Shown here: positions 1 to 8,222 of the stretch, in pieces
How the letters are laid out: every line of letters begins with the position of its first letter
Numbering within the stretch: position 1 is the stretch's first letter
Assembly: GCF_000379845.1 (NCBI RefSeq)
Contig: NZ_KB903812.1
Location: 33,066 to 97,065 of the forward strand
Direction: 5' to 3'
Source of the DNA: Moraxella boevrei DSM 14165
GTDB lineage: Bacteria; Pseudomonadota; Gammaproteobacteria; Pseudomonadales; Moraxellaceae
Length of the DNA: 64,000 bases
The notes under the pieces: generated by a model
Told to the model about the DNA's origin: nothing
The model's database searches: none
Seen by the model: only the letters and a program-made list of their open reading frames with translations
Program-made: the position numbers and the translations under genes

Positions 1-1108
1 GAATAATCAAGGCATTATCTTGGTCGGTACGCATAATCTGCTCGCCACGCCCCTCCGAACCCATGACAAAAACTGCCGTGTTATCAAAAACCACTTTGGG
101 GACAATGAGTTTCCATGCTTTTTCAAAGACATAGCGGTTTAGGCTTTGCACCGCACGGGCAATCAGCCCCACTTTCATGCCTTGCTCATGCTGACGGCGG
201 ATATATTTACCAATCAAATTTACCGCTATCGCCAACTCATCAAGGCTAGTGGCATTATCAATGCGAGTCATTATCATCTGTGTATGATTGGTTAAAAAAT
301 TTAACAGCTCAGTCTGCCCAATCACGCCAATAATCTGCCCGTCATCATCAATAATGGGTAAGCGGTGGACTTTATTTTCTAGCATGGTAACTAGTGTTTC
401 GCTCACGTCCTGCTCATGATGAATGGCTTTCACATTAAACAAACTGTAACAACCAACAGGCGTAGTCTTGAAATCCACACTGTCTGCCACTGCACGGCAC
501 ACATCCGTCTGGGTACATATACCGATATGTTGGACGTAGATTTTATCTATTAATTTTCCAAGCATCTGATTATTATCGGTTTTTTTGACTAAAATGTGCT
601 TGGCGTGGGCAGTATTCATGGCACAGGTAGCATCATACAGACTTGCCGTGTCGTCAATGATATTCGGCTCTCTGATATGCTCGTGCAAATCTTTAATGGC
701 GATGGACAATAAGCTTTGGGTTTCAGAAAAGGCACGGCGGTCTTGGCTTGCCTGAGTACGTGCGGACAAATCGGCAAACAACAGCGATCCAAATTTGATA
801 TTATTTTTGGCAATCTCATCAACAACACCACCATCAAGCCGATATAACAAGGTCTGCTCGGAGGTAATAGCTTCGGTGGTTTTATTAAAAAACCAGTCGG
901 ATGCATTTAGCCCTGCGATGAGTTCACCGTTTTCAAAATGCTTGATTTTACCCTTAATAATGACAAAAAAATCATCTCGCCACTCGCTTGGCACGGTAGT
1001 ATCTTTGTCTAAGTAGCTGATTTTACTGTGTTTTGCTAAGCGATTTCGTTCGCTGTCCGTCAGTACATCAAAAGGGGGATGATTGAGATAAAAAAGGGCG
1101 TTATTCAT
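1..1108 (-). CDS. CNB/CBS/DUF294-type putative nucleotidyltransferase (3' end outside window)
   Basis: Reading leftward from an ATG at 1108, an uninterrupted frame runs off the window edge, giving about 369 visible residues. The first ~130 residues look like a cyclic-nucleotide-binding fold (for example FFVIIKGKIKHFENGELI). Residues ~165-285 look like a CBS pair, including the segment HRLPIIDDDGQIIGVIGQTE. The last visible part, from about residue 349, carries GSEGRGEQIMRTDQDNALI, the GS...DxD signature of DUF294 (GlnD-like) nucleotidyltransferases. Family knowledge predicts a cytoplasmic signal-responsive nucleotidyltransferase; ligand and target are unknown. The C-terminal substrate domain is missing only because the window ends. 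It is separated from the next gene by a mobile-element relic. Confidence 0.85.
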   Translation of the reverse strand, partial: MNNALFYLNHPPFDVLTDSERNRLAKHSKISYLDKDTTVPSEWRDDFFVIIKGKIKHFENGELIAGLNASDWFFNKTTEAITSEQTLLYRLDGGVVDEIAKNNIKFGSLLFADLSARTQASQDRRAFSETQSLLSIAIKDLHEHIREPNIIDDTASLYDATCAMNTAHAKHILVKKTDNNQMLGKLIDKIYVQHIGICTQTDVCRAVADSVDFKTTPVGCYSLFNVKAIHHEQDVSETLVTMLENKVHRLPIIDDDGQIIGVIGQTELLNFLTNHTQMIMTRIDNATSLDELAIAVNLIGKYIRRQHEQGMKVGLIARAVQSLNRYVFEKAWKLIVPKVVFDNTAVFVMGSEGRGEQIMRTDQDNALII

Positions 1109-1185
1109 AGACTATCTTTGTTTTTGTCAACTAAACGCATTATACTAAGTTTTAACGGTCATAACGATCCATTTATGGCGTTCTA

Positions 1186-1199
1186 TAGGGCGTGTTGAA
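1186..1199. repeat. 14-bp motif shared with 63644-63657
   Basis: TAGGGCGTGTTGAA occurs here and again at 63644-63657, next to the IS3-family end. Flanking bases differ on both sides. It lies inside the 270-bp gene-free stretch 1109-1381, which otherwise holds only the 83-bp relic. It may be a leftover insertion-sequence end; the element was not identified. Confidence 0.4.
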
Positions 1200-1278
1200 G
1201 CTTTGTGACACCGAGCCTATCAAAGTGTTCGTTATCGCTCAACAAGCTCAACGAAAGAAAATCTTAATTTCATTGTTA

Positions 1279-1361
1279 GAACTTGTATTCACAATATCAC
1301 GTTTTGAGTTTTTTTCATAAAGTTTATCAATAAAATTTTGCTTTTGCATGAATACAAGTTC
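1279..1361. mobile_element. 83-bp MITE-like element, internally deleted
   Basis: The ends are perfect 13-bp inverted repeats, GAACTTGTATTCA (1279-1291) and TGAATACAAGTTC (1349-1361). Each end is flanked by TTA (1276-1278 and 1362-1364), consistent with a 3-bp target duplication. The interior matches the reverse complement of the 204-bp element at 57346-57549 in two stretches: just after the left end (TGTATTCACAATATCACG against TGTATTCACAACATTACG) and near the right end (ATCAATAAAATTTTGCTTTT against ATCAATAAAAGTTTGCTTTT). It therefore looks like a shorter deletion derivative of the same family. It has no coding capacity. Confidence 0.7.
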
Positions 1362-1381
1362 TTAATTGATTGACTATAAAC

Positions 1382-1654
1382 TTATGCCACCAGCTCATCA
1401 TATTCTGGATTTTTGTTAATAAAATGAGCCACAAACGAACAGCTTGGCACGATTTTAACATTATTATCACGAGCATAATCTAAGGCAAAAGTCGCTAACG
1501 CCTTACCCACGCCACGACCTCCTAATTCATCTGGCACGATGGTATGATTGTAATCTAGCGTGTTATCATCTACTTTTTTATAACTTAAATAAGCGATCAC
1601 ACCGTCAATAACGGTTTCAAAACGTTGATTATCTGTTTTATGAATGATTTCCAT
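1382..1654 (-). CDS. Small GNAT-family N-acetyltransferase (Acetyltransf_CG type)
   Basis: This 90-residue protein consists of little more than a minimal acetyltransferase fold. Residues ~44-60 contain DELGGRGVGKALATFALDYA, whose RGVGKA segment is the acetyl-CoA pyrophosphate loop. It is followed by PSCSF and a C-terminal NPEY segment, as in the small 'CG' subfamily of GNAT proteins. The substrate is unknown. It starts at ATG 1654 and stands alone: the MITE-like relic lies just past its stop, and the terminator of the upstream glt operon lies before its start. Confidence 0.75.
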   Translation of the reverse strand: MEIIHKTDNQRFETVIDGVIAYLSYKKVDDNTLDYNHTIVPDELGGRGVGKALATFALDYARDNNVKIVPSCSFVAHFINKNPEYDELVA

Positions 1655-1675
1655 AAATTTTCCTTACATTAACAT

Positions 1676-1710
1676 AAAAAAATGCGTTTTGATGATAACG
1701 CATTTTTTTT
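1676..1710 (-). terminator. Terminator of the glt operon
   Basis: An 8-bp perfect stem (1681-1688 with 1697-1704, AATGCGTT/AACGCATT) has an 8-nt loop. Read on the minus strand it is followed by a run of T. It lies 31 bp past the stop codon of the ABC ATPase gene. Confidence 0.75.
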
Positions 1711-1740
1711 GGTTGGAAAAGTGCTTTTTTGTTAATTGAT

Positions 1741-2559
1741 TTAATGATTTAAAATCTTCGCCAAAAAGTCTTTAGCACGTTCCGATTTTGCCCCACTAAA
1801 AAATTCATCACGGCTACAGTTTTCAACAATATTGCCTTTATCCATAAAGATAATGCGGTTCGCCACCTGACGAGCAAAGCCCATCTCATGCGTCACACAC
1901 ATCATCGTCATGCCCTCTTTGGCAAGTTCAATCATCACATCAAGCACCTCTTGAATCATCTCAGGGTCAAGGGCACTCGTTGGCTCATCAAAGAGCATGG
2001 CAATCGGGTCCATGCTTAAGGCACGGGCGATTGCGACACGTTGCTGTTGTCCGCCTGAGAGTTCCGCTGGGTATTTTTTGGCGTGAGCGGATAAGCCGAC
2101 ACGGTCAAGGTAATACAAGCCCTTTTTTTGAGCTTCGTCTTCTTTACGTCCCAAGACTTTGATTTGAGCCAAGCTTAAGTTATCCACAATAGACAAATGT
2201 GGAAACAATTCAAAATGCTGAAATACCATACCCACACGGCTTCTGAGTTTTGGTAAGTCGGTGTTTTTGTCCCCCACCGAAATGCCGTCGACCAAAATTT
2301 CGCCTTTTTGGAACGCTTCTAGCCCGTTCACGGTTTTGATAAGCGTGGATTTACCAGAGCCTGACGGCCCGCACACCACCGTCACATCGCCTTTATGGAC
2401 GTGAGCGGTGCAATCAGTCAAGACTTGAAAATCACCGTACCATTTGCTTATCTTATTGATATTTATCATCATTTCGTCACTTTCATGACCTGCATCTGAC
2501 ACCAGACCGCCAAATTCGTTAATCCACGTTTTGTCGTCAATTTGAGTTACAATTGCCAT
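1741..2559 (-). CDS. gltL: Glutamate/aspartate-type amino acid ABC transporter, ATP-binding protein
   Basis: This 272-residue ATPase powers import through the two permeases encoded just upstream. The Walker A motif is GPSGSGKST (residues ~64-72), the ABC signature is LSGGQQQ (~167-173), Walker B is AMLFDEPTSALDPE (~187-200), and the H-loop THE follows. The protein has about 29 extra N-terminal residues compared with typical polar amino acid transporter ATPases, which begin near the internal MM at position 30 (codon at 2472). The longer start was kept because AAGGAT precedes ATG 2559, whereas the internal ATG has no clear ribosome site. It is the last gene of gltI-J-K-L and lies 12 bp after gltK. 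Glutamate/aspartate specificity is inferred from operon structure. Confidence 0.9.
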   Translation of the reverse strand: MAIVTQIDDKTWINEFGGLVSDAGHESDEMMININKISKWYGDFQVLTDCTAHVHKGDVTVVCGPSGSGKSTLIKTVNGLEAFQKGEILVDGISVGDKNTDLPKLRSRVGMVFQHFELFPHLSIVDNLSLAQIKVLGRKEDEAQKKGLYYLDRVGLSAHAKKYPAELSGGQQQRVAIARALSMDPIAMLFDEPTSALDPEMIQEVLDVMIELAKEGMTMMCVTHEMGFARQVANRIIFMDKGNIVENCSRDEFFSGAKSERAKDFLAKILNH

Positions 2560-2571
2560 TTTTTTAAATCC

Positions 2572-3243
2572 TTATGAAGTTCTTAATTTTGCTTTTAAGC
2601 GGTTCACCAGCGTTGATAACGTAAAACTCACAACCCAATATACAAGACCTGCAAACAAAATATACTGCGTCAAAAAGCCCATTAAATCGCCACGTACATA
2701 ACTGGCACGGAAAAAATCCACCAAGCCAATTGCAAACACCAACGTCGTATCTTGAAATAAAATAATCGATTGCTGCAGCAGTAATGGGAACATTTTACGA
2801 AATGCTTGCGGTAAAATCACATAACGCATGGTCTGATTGTAATTCATACCAAGGGCTTTGGCAGCGTTCACCTGTCCTTTGCCAATCGACTGAATACCCG
2901 CCCTTACAATCTCAGAAAAATACGCCGCTTCAAAGACCATAAAAGCAACCACGCACGACACAAACGCTGTGTCCATGGTCAAAAATTGCCCTGTAATAAG
3001 CTTGTATACCATCGGTACGGCAAAATAAAACCACATTAACACCAATAGTAACGGCACAGAACGGAAAAAATTGACGTATAATTTAGCAAAGGTTGAAATA
3101 ATTTTGCTTCTTGACAATCTCATCAATGCCAAAATCGTTCCAAGCACCATACCACCAATAATTGCCAAAAACAGTACCTTTGCGGTCATAGCAAGTCCGC
3201 TCATCAAGGCTGGCATTGCTGTTTGTAATTCGGTAAAGTTCAT
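2572..3243 (-). CDS. gltK: Glutamate/aspartate-type ABC transporter permease GltK
   Basis: This 223-residue inner-membrane permease has about five hydrophobic segments. Its cytoplasmic coupling loop (EAA motif) reads roughly EIVRAGIQSIGKGQVNAAKA followed by ALGMNYNQTMRYVILPQAF, the hallmark of HisM/GltK-type polar amino acid permeases. Its start codon overlaps the stop codon of gltJ by 4 bp (3240-3243), so the two are probably translationally coupled. It pairs with GltJ to form the translocation channel. Confidence 0.9.
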   Translation of the reverse strand: MNFTELQTAMPALMSGLAMTAKVLFLAIIGGMVLGTILALMRLSRSKIISTFAKLYVNFFRSVPLLLVLMWFYFAVPMVYKLITGQFLTMDTAFVSCVVAFMVFEAAYFSEIVRAGIQSIGKGQVNAAKALGMNYNQTMRYVILPQAFRKMFPLLLQQSIILFQDTTLVFAIGLVDFFRASYVRGDLMGFLTQYILFAGLVYWVVSFTLSTLVNRLKAKLRTS

Positions 3244-4001
3244 GCCAAACCTCCGTCAATTTGCCCTTTAATACGTAATCTCTGTTCTAATTTGGTCATT
3301 AAAAAGATAATCAATAAATTAAACACCAAATAAATCAAGGTCGCAAAGGCATACACTTCGATGGTATTCTGGGTGTATTCACTGATGGTTTTCGTCTGAG
3401 AAATTAGCTCTGCTACGCCCACGAGTGATGCAACTGACGCATTTTTGTAGCAGTTGGTCATCTCTGAGCTTAGTGGGGGTAAAATTACCCGAAACGCTTG
3501 TGGCAGTAGTACATAACGATACACTTGCGAAGTTTTAAAACCTAGTGCATAACTTGCATTCGCCTGCCCTTTTGGCAAAGACTCAATGCCTGTACGCACC
3601 TGCTCAATAATCCGTGCAGCGGTAAACAATCCCAAGCCAATACTCGCTGATATAACCGCAGAGGTATTGGGATTTAAATCTTGTAGCCACCATTTTTGAA
3701 TACTGTCGGGTAGCCACATTGGCATGACATAAAACCAAAAAAATAGCTGAATAAGTAGAGGTACATTACGAAAAAAACTCACATACGCCGTGCCAATAAA
3801 ACGGGCGACTTTATTAACAGGATTTGTGTTCGGCAAGGTACGCATAATGCCCAAAACCGTGCCAATGATGAGTGCAATCAGCCAGCCTACTGTACCAATG
3901 ACAAGTAGCCAGCCAAAGCCCTTCGCCAACCACTGCCAATAAACCTCACTACCCACGCCTGTGGGGTTTAAAAGTACACCCCAATCCCAAGTATAATTCA
4001 T
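3240..4001 (-). CDS. gltJ: Glutamate/aspartate-type ABC transporter permease GltJ
   Basis: This 253-residue membrane protein belongs to the same permease family as its neighbour. The EAA loop contains EQVRTGIESLPKGQANASYA and then LGFKTSQVYRYVLLPQAF. The N-terminal NYTWDWGVLLNPTG and the hydrophobic segment starting LLVIGTVGWLIALIIG resemble GltJ proteins. It follows gltI after an 83-bp gap, which is wide for this operon and could hold a processing or attenuation site that sets a higher level of binding protein. No clear terminator was seen in the gap. Confidence 0.9.
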   Translation of the reverse strand: MNYTWDWGVLLNPTGVGSEVYWQWLAKGFGWLLVIGTVGWLIALIIGTVLGIMRTLPNTNPVNKVARFIGTAYVSFFRNVPLLIQLFFWFYVMPMWLPDSIQKWWLQDLNPNTSAVISASIGLGLFTAARIIEQVRTGIESLPKGQANASYALGFKTSQVYRYVLLPQAFRVILPPLSSEMTNCYKNASVASLVGVAELISQTKTISEYTQNTIEVYAFATLIYLVFNLLIIFLMTKLEQRLRIKGQIDGGLA

Positions 4002-4084
4002 ACTTTTTTCTCACTATTAAACCAACAAAAAAGACCAACGCTCATAAGTACTTGAACGTCAGTCCTTATATCGCCTTACGTCAA

Positions 4085-5116
4085 TTATTTTGTACTTGAC
4101 GCAGTGGCAGTTGCTGACGCAGGTGATGCTGTCGCAGTGGCTGTCGCATTTTGTGGTTCAGCTTTATCGTGTGGGCTTGCCAAAAGTGCCTTTAGATTAT
4201 CACTCATTGGAAAATCCATATTGACATTTTTTGGTGGAATTGGGCTTGTAAACCACTTACTGTAAATACTGTTAATCTCCCCAGAGGCATAAGTCGCTTT
4301 TAGCGTATCATCAACTAAGGTCTTAAACGCAGTATCGCCTTTACGCATCATACAGCCATAGATTTCAAAAGACTGTGGCGTACCCACGATTTCCCATTTG
4401 GCGGGGTCTTTCGCTTTGGCTTTTTCACCTGCCAGTAGCACATCATCCATCATAAAGGCAGCGGCACGACCATTTTCAAGCATTAAGAAAGATTCACCGT
4501 GGTCTTTGGCAGAGACGATGTTAATACCCATTTTTTTGGCTTCGTTTTCTTGTTTGATAAAACGCTCTGACGTCGTGCCTGCAGTGGTTACCAAAGTTTT
4601 GCCTTTTAAATCCGCAAAATCTTTAATGCCAGAATCTTTTGCCACCAATAAACGTGTACCAATTTCAAAGAAACCAACCGAAAAATCCACTTGCTGTTGG
4701 CGTTCGGTGTTGTTGGTGGTTGAACCACATTCTAAATCCACCGTACCGTTTTGGATAAGTGGGATACGCGTTTGTGACGTGACAAGGTTGTAACGCACTT
4801 TTAAATCAGGCATATTGAGCTGTTTTTTAACCGCTTCAACGACTTTTAACTGTAAATCATGGGCATATCCCACAGGTTCGTTCGGCTTGTTAGCGATATA
4901 AGAAAATGGAATGGACGAGTCGCGGTGAGCTAACACAATCTCACCAGATTTTTTGATTTTGTCTAATGTACCTTCGGCTAGTGCAGTGGCGGGAGCTGGG
5001 CCAGATGCATTATTCGCTGTTTCTTGGGTTTTGTTACAAGCGGTTAATCCTGTAGCCAATCCAGCAATCGTGGCTAACACTAGGGCTTTTTTATTAAGTG
5101 ATAAAACGTTGCTCAT
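4085..5116 (-). CDS. gltI: Glutamate/aspartate-type ABC transporter substrate-binding lipoprotein GltI
   Basis: This is the periplasmic binding protein of the importer, anchored as a lipoprotein. ATG 5116 was chosen because AAGGATAAGGAA precedes it; an upstream in-frame TTG at 5152 has no such site. The signal peptide ends in a lipobox LTAC (Cys ~27). The mature part has the binding-protein fold with motifs GEIVLAHRDSSIPFSY, VGYAHDLQLK, DLECGSTTNNTERQQQVDFS and KDFADLKGKTL. The last ~18 residues are a low-complexity A/T/S tail. First gene of gltI-J-K-L; a promoter candidate lies at 5248-5276. Ligand specificity is by family resemblance. Confidence 0.9.
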   Translation of the reverse strand: MSNVLSLNKKALVLATIAGLATGLTACNKTQETANNASGPAPATALAEGTLDKIKKSGEIVLAHRDSSIPFSYIANKPNEPVGYAHDLQLKVVEAVKKQLNMPDLKVRYNLVTSQTRIPLIQNGTVDLECGSTTNNTERQQQVDFSVGFFEIGTRLLVAKDSGIKDFADLKGKTLVTTAGTTSERFIKQENEAKKMGINIVSAKDHGESFLMLENGRAAAFMMDDVLLAGEKAKAKDPAKWEIVGTPQSFEIYGCMMRKGDTAFKTLVDDTLKATYASGEINSIYSKWFTSPIPPKNVNMDFPMSDNLKALLASPHDKAEPQNATATATASPASATATASSTK

Positions 5117-5247
5117 AAAATTTTTCCTTATCCTTTTTAATTGAACAAACAAAATATCACACCTTTTCTCAATCCATTATTCTTCCGTTTGCTGAATTAT
5201 CCAACGTAAAACAAAAGCATTTACCCAAAGGTGTTTTTTGTATAATT

Positions 5248-5276
5248 ATAGTAACCTAGTTTGTTGAATGTTACAA
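5248..5276 (-). promoter_or_regulatory. Candidate sigma-70 promoter of gltIJKL
   Basis: On the minus strand, TTGTAA (5276-5271) and TACTAT (5253-5248) are separated by exactly 17 bp. They lie about 130 bp upstream of the gltI start. The match is moderate and was found by eye. Confidence 0.4.
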
Positions 5277-5341
5277 TAGGGAAATGAAAATATTTTTACA
5301 TTTAACTGGTTTTTTAAAGCTACCTTTGCTAACTCTTAGTG

Positions 5342-6355
5342 CTAGTGATTGCCCATATTAAACGCTTTAGAAATATCTTGTGTGGCTTGGGTCACGCTAT
5401 CAGGTGAGGAGGCATCGTGTGGTTTGGCAAACAACTCAGCATTTTCTAACGACAAAGTATAATTTAAATTCACGTCTAATTTGGGCATGGGATTTTTAAA
5501 CCATTTATCATACAACTGATAAATCCCACCCGTACTGTATAAATCTAACAAGCTATTATCCACAATTCGCTTAAAATTCGCATCATTTTTTGGCAAGGTA
5601 CAGGCATAGATTTCGTAACTCTTTGGCTCGCCAACAATCTGCCAATCTTGCTGATTTTTTAGATTTAGCCGATTACTTGCCAACAACACATCATCGCTAA
5701 AAATTAGCTGTGCTTTGCCCGTATTTAACGCATCTTCTAGCTGTTTGCTACTGGCAACTCGCAACGTTTTTACCGCCAACTGATTGACCGTAATATAATT
5801 TTGCAAACTACTTTCTGATGACGAATTTTCAATCACCGCAATGGTTTGATTTTTTAAATCTTTATAATCTTGAAAATGTGTATTTTTATGTGCCAAAAAA
5901 CGGGGAGTAACCACAAAAAACCCAATGGAAAACGCCACTTTTTGTTGTCGAGCAACCGTATTTGTTGTCGTACTGCATTCAAAATTCACCTCACCAGTTT
6001 GCACCGCACTGATACGCTCACTCGCCTTGAGTGGCTTATACACCACGTTTAAATTTGGATTGTTTGTCGCTTTTTTGATACCATTTACGATATGATTGGC
6101 AATGTCAATAGAATAACCAATCGGTTGATTGCCTGATTTTGGCATATAGGAAAATGGTGGTTGCATATCACGATAGCCAATCACAATGGTTTGGCTACTG
6201 CGGATTTTATCAAGAGTTAAATTATTAGAAATCGTGGACTTTTGTTCGCCTGATTGTTCAAAGCTGCTGCGTTCACAGCCGAATAGCAACAGACTTACTA
6301 AAACCAAAGGGGAGATTTTAGATATATGTCTGATATTTTTATCGTCTCTTATCAT
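5342..6355 (-). CDS. Stand-alone GltI-like amino acid binding lipoprotein
   Basis: This 337-residue lipoprotein has a signal peptide ending LLLFGC (Cys ~27). It is a clear paralogue of GltI next door: GYSIDIANHIV, NFECSTTTNTVARQQKVAFS and FQDYKDLKNQTI align with GVGYAHDLQLK, DLECGSTTNNTERQQQVDFS and KDFADLKGKTL. The conserved C-terminal YDKWFKNPMPKLDVN matches YSKWFTSPIPPKNVN. There are no permease or ATPase genes of its own, and it is separated from gltI by 225 bp, so it may feed the neighbouring GltJKL channel with a different ligand. The acidic-amino-acid ligand is inferred only from the family. Confidence 0.85.
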   Translation of the reverse strand: MIRDDKNIRHISKISPLVLVSLLLFGCERSSFEQSGEQKSTISNNLTLDKIRSSQTIVIGYRDMQPPFSYMPKSGNQPIGYSIDIANHIVNGIKKATNNPNLNVVYKPLKASERISAVQTGEVNFECSTTTNTVARQQKVAFSIGFFVVTPRFLAHKNTHFQDYKDLKNQTIAVIENSSSESSLQNYITVNQLAVKTLRVASSKQLEDALNTGKAQLIFSDDVLLASNRLNLKNQQDWQIVGEPKSYEIYACTLPKNDANFKRIVDNSLLDLYSTGGIYQLYDKWFKNPMPKLDVNLNYTLSLENAELFAKPHDASSPDSVTQATQDISKAFNMGNH

Positions 6356-6727
6356 GCGTTCTCGCTTACATTATCAATTTTATCCAATGGCAATTTGTAA
6401 AAAAATTAAAACCAATGATTAATCGCTTTACCGTGTCATTTTTATGGTAAAAATATTAATAAATAAAACAATACCGCTAAAATTTTGCTACTTTTACAAC
6501 TTTATTCTAACATTAGTTACGTATTTATACTATCAAAAATTGCTTAATCATTAATTTTATTTAACCAAATCGTAATAATTTACAAATATAAGACATTTTT
6601 TGAAACAAAAAATTACAAAAAGCAATTATCCTAAATTTGATACCATTTATTTTTTTACGCATAATTACTTTATTTTTTGAAAAAAAACCTTACTTAAAAC
6701 GTATCCATTTTTTATTTAGGAACAATT
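6356..6727. other. AT-rich intergenic region between divergent genes
   Basis: This 372-bp stretch separates the leftward binding-protein gene from rightward hslO and must carry both promoters. It is extremely AT-rich with many short A and T runs. No RNA gene, repeat or convincing operator was recognised. Confidence 0.5.
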
Positions 6728-7642
6728 ATGTCATCTAGCCAAAATTTACGCCAACGTTTTTTCATTGAAAACAGCCCTGTGCGTGGCGATTTAGTACGCC
6801 TTGCTGACAGTTATCAAGCCGTGATTGGGCAAAAAAACTATCCGATTGCATTACAAAAATTGCTCGGTGAAATGTTAGTTTCGGCAAGCTTGTTGATCGG
6901 TACGCTAAAAATTAATGGGCGTTTGTCCATTCAACTACAAAACAATAGCGAACATAGCGATAACAACTCAGACCGCTTAAATTGGGCAATGGCGGAGTGT
7001 GATAGTCATGGTTTTGTGCGTGGTTTGGCGAATTGGGTGGGCGATTGGACGACGTTAACCACTGCCAACGATGCGTTTGCCAAACTCGGTAATACTGGAG
7101 AAGGTGTCTTGTTTATTAACATTCAGCCTGACAATGCTATGGGAATGCAAGCGGAAGGTTATCAAGGCATTGTGGAGCGTGTGGCAGATAATTTGGCGGC
7201 GTGTTTGGCACATTATCAACAGCAATCGGTACAAATTCCGACTCTAATTAACCTTGCCTGTGACGGCGAGCAGGCGGGTGGAGTTTTGGTGCAACTCTTG
7301 CCCCACAGCGAAGATGAGCAAGAACACATTGACAACGATTTGTTCCCACGTTTAACCATGTTAACCAAAACATTAAAAGCGGACGAGCTGACCCAACTGC
7401 CTGCCAGAGAAATTTTGTACCGTCTGTATCATGAAGAAGACGTGGTGACCGCTGAGCCTGTGAATTTGAGTTTTGGTTGTACTTGTTCAGCAGAAAAAAG
7501 TACCTCAGCAATTTTTCAGCTTGGCAAAGAGCAAGCCCTAGCAATTGTGGATGAACAAGGTGGTGAAATCGGCTTGGATTGTGGTTTTTGTGGGCAGATT
7601 TATCGTTTTGACAAACAAGCGGTGAGTGACATTTTTGCTTAA
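6728..7642 (+). CDS. hslO: Redox-regulated chaperone Hsp33
   Basis: This 304-residue cytoplasmic holdase is switched on by oxidation. The C-terminal zinc-binding redox switch has the expected four cysteines: CTC at residues 251-253 and CGFC at 285-288. The N-terminal core contains RGDLVRLADSYQ and MAECDSHGFVRGLANW, as in Hsp33. Length is near the family norm. The start is ATG 6728, preceded by AGGAAC. It is convergent with the DUF2789 gene across a shared terminator. Confidence 0.95.
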   Translation: MSSSQNLRQRFFIENSPVRGDLVRLADSYQAVIGQKNYPIALQKLLGEMLVSASLLIGTLKINGRLSIQLQNNSEHSDNNSDRLNWAMAECDSHGFVRGLANWVGDWTTLTTANDAFAKLGNTGEGVLFINIQPDNAMGMQAEGYQGIVERVADNLAACLAHYQQQSVQIPTLINLACDGEQAGGVLVQLLPHSEDEQEHIDNDLFPRLTMLTKTLKADELTQLPAREILYRLYHEEDVVTAEPVNLSFGCTCSAEKSTSAIFQLGKEQALAIVDEQGGEIGLDCGFCGQIYRFDKQAVSDIFA

Positions 7643-7680
7643 TTTTTATCAAATGTTAGCATAGAGTTTCACAATAATAA

Positions 7681-7711
7681 AAAATATCTTAATATTTAAT
7701 TAAGATATTTT
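7681..7711. terminator. Bidirectional terminator
   Basis: A perfect 13-bp stem (7681-7693 with 7699-7711) has a 5-nt loop and A/T runs on both sides. It lies between the ends of hslO and the DUF2789 gene. Confidence 0.85.
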
Positions 7712-7728
7712 TTATTTATTTAGCATTT

Positions 7729-7971
7729 TTAAATATTATCTCTGTGCAAACGCTCATTCAAGTCATCGATTACTAACGACCACATTGCATCACGTCGCCA
7801 TTCTTCGGTGATAAACATTTTTTGTTTTTCATTCCAAAAATCCGCTTGGTTTAACATGACGTCTTTTGGTAATTGGTGCGTTTTGACAAATTGCTCAATC
7901 GCTTCATCACTATCTTCCAAGCCTAATTGGGCAAATAATTCATGAATGGTATGTTCAACATCGCCTAGCAT
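7729..7971 (-). CDS. DUF2789 family protein
   Basis: This 80-residue protein matches the DUF2789 pattern: HTIHELFAQLGLEDSDEAIE near the start, then LPKDVMLNQADFWNEKQKMF, and a C-terminal DAMWSLVIDDLNERL. No function is established for the family. It is soluble with no signal peptide. It is monocistronic, starting at ATG 7971 and ending at the terminator shared with hslO. Confidence 0.8.
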   Translation of the reverse strand: MLGDVEHTIHELFAQLGLEDSDEAIEQFVKTHQLPKDVMLNQADFWNEKQKMFITEEWRRDAMWSLVIDDLNERLHRDNI

Positions 7972-8144
7972 TATGGTTTCCTTTTCAATAAAAATAGGTT
8001 AAAAATGTGGGGTAATCAATCAATGAAAACAACCGCATTGTAACAAACCTTTGTCAACAATAGCCATAACTTTTGTGTTAAAATTTTGTGTAAATTTTAA
8101 CAGCACTTTGTGAAAATGTCTTTTACCAATGGTAAAAAAGCCAT

Positions 8145-8184
8145 TAAAAAATCCCTTTTACCGTGTGATAAAAGGGATTTTTTT
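8145..8184 (-). terminator. Terminator of mdh
   Basis: A perfect 10-bp stem (8151-8160 with 8169-8178, ATCCCTTTTA/TAAAAGGGAT) has an 8-nt loop. A T-run follows on the minus strand, about 40 bp past the mdh stop codon. Confidence 0.8.
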
Positions 8185-8222
8185 GGCAAATGTTAAAAAG
8201 TGAACATTTTAACTATTCCACA

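Noticed and set aside
4002..4084. Attenuator between gltI and gltJ
   Set aside because: The 83-bp gap is suggestive, but no stable hairpin with a T-run was found by eye.
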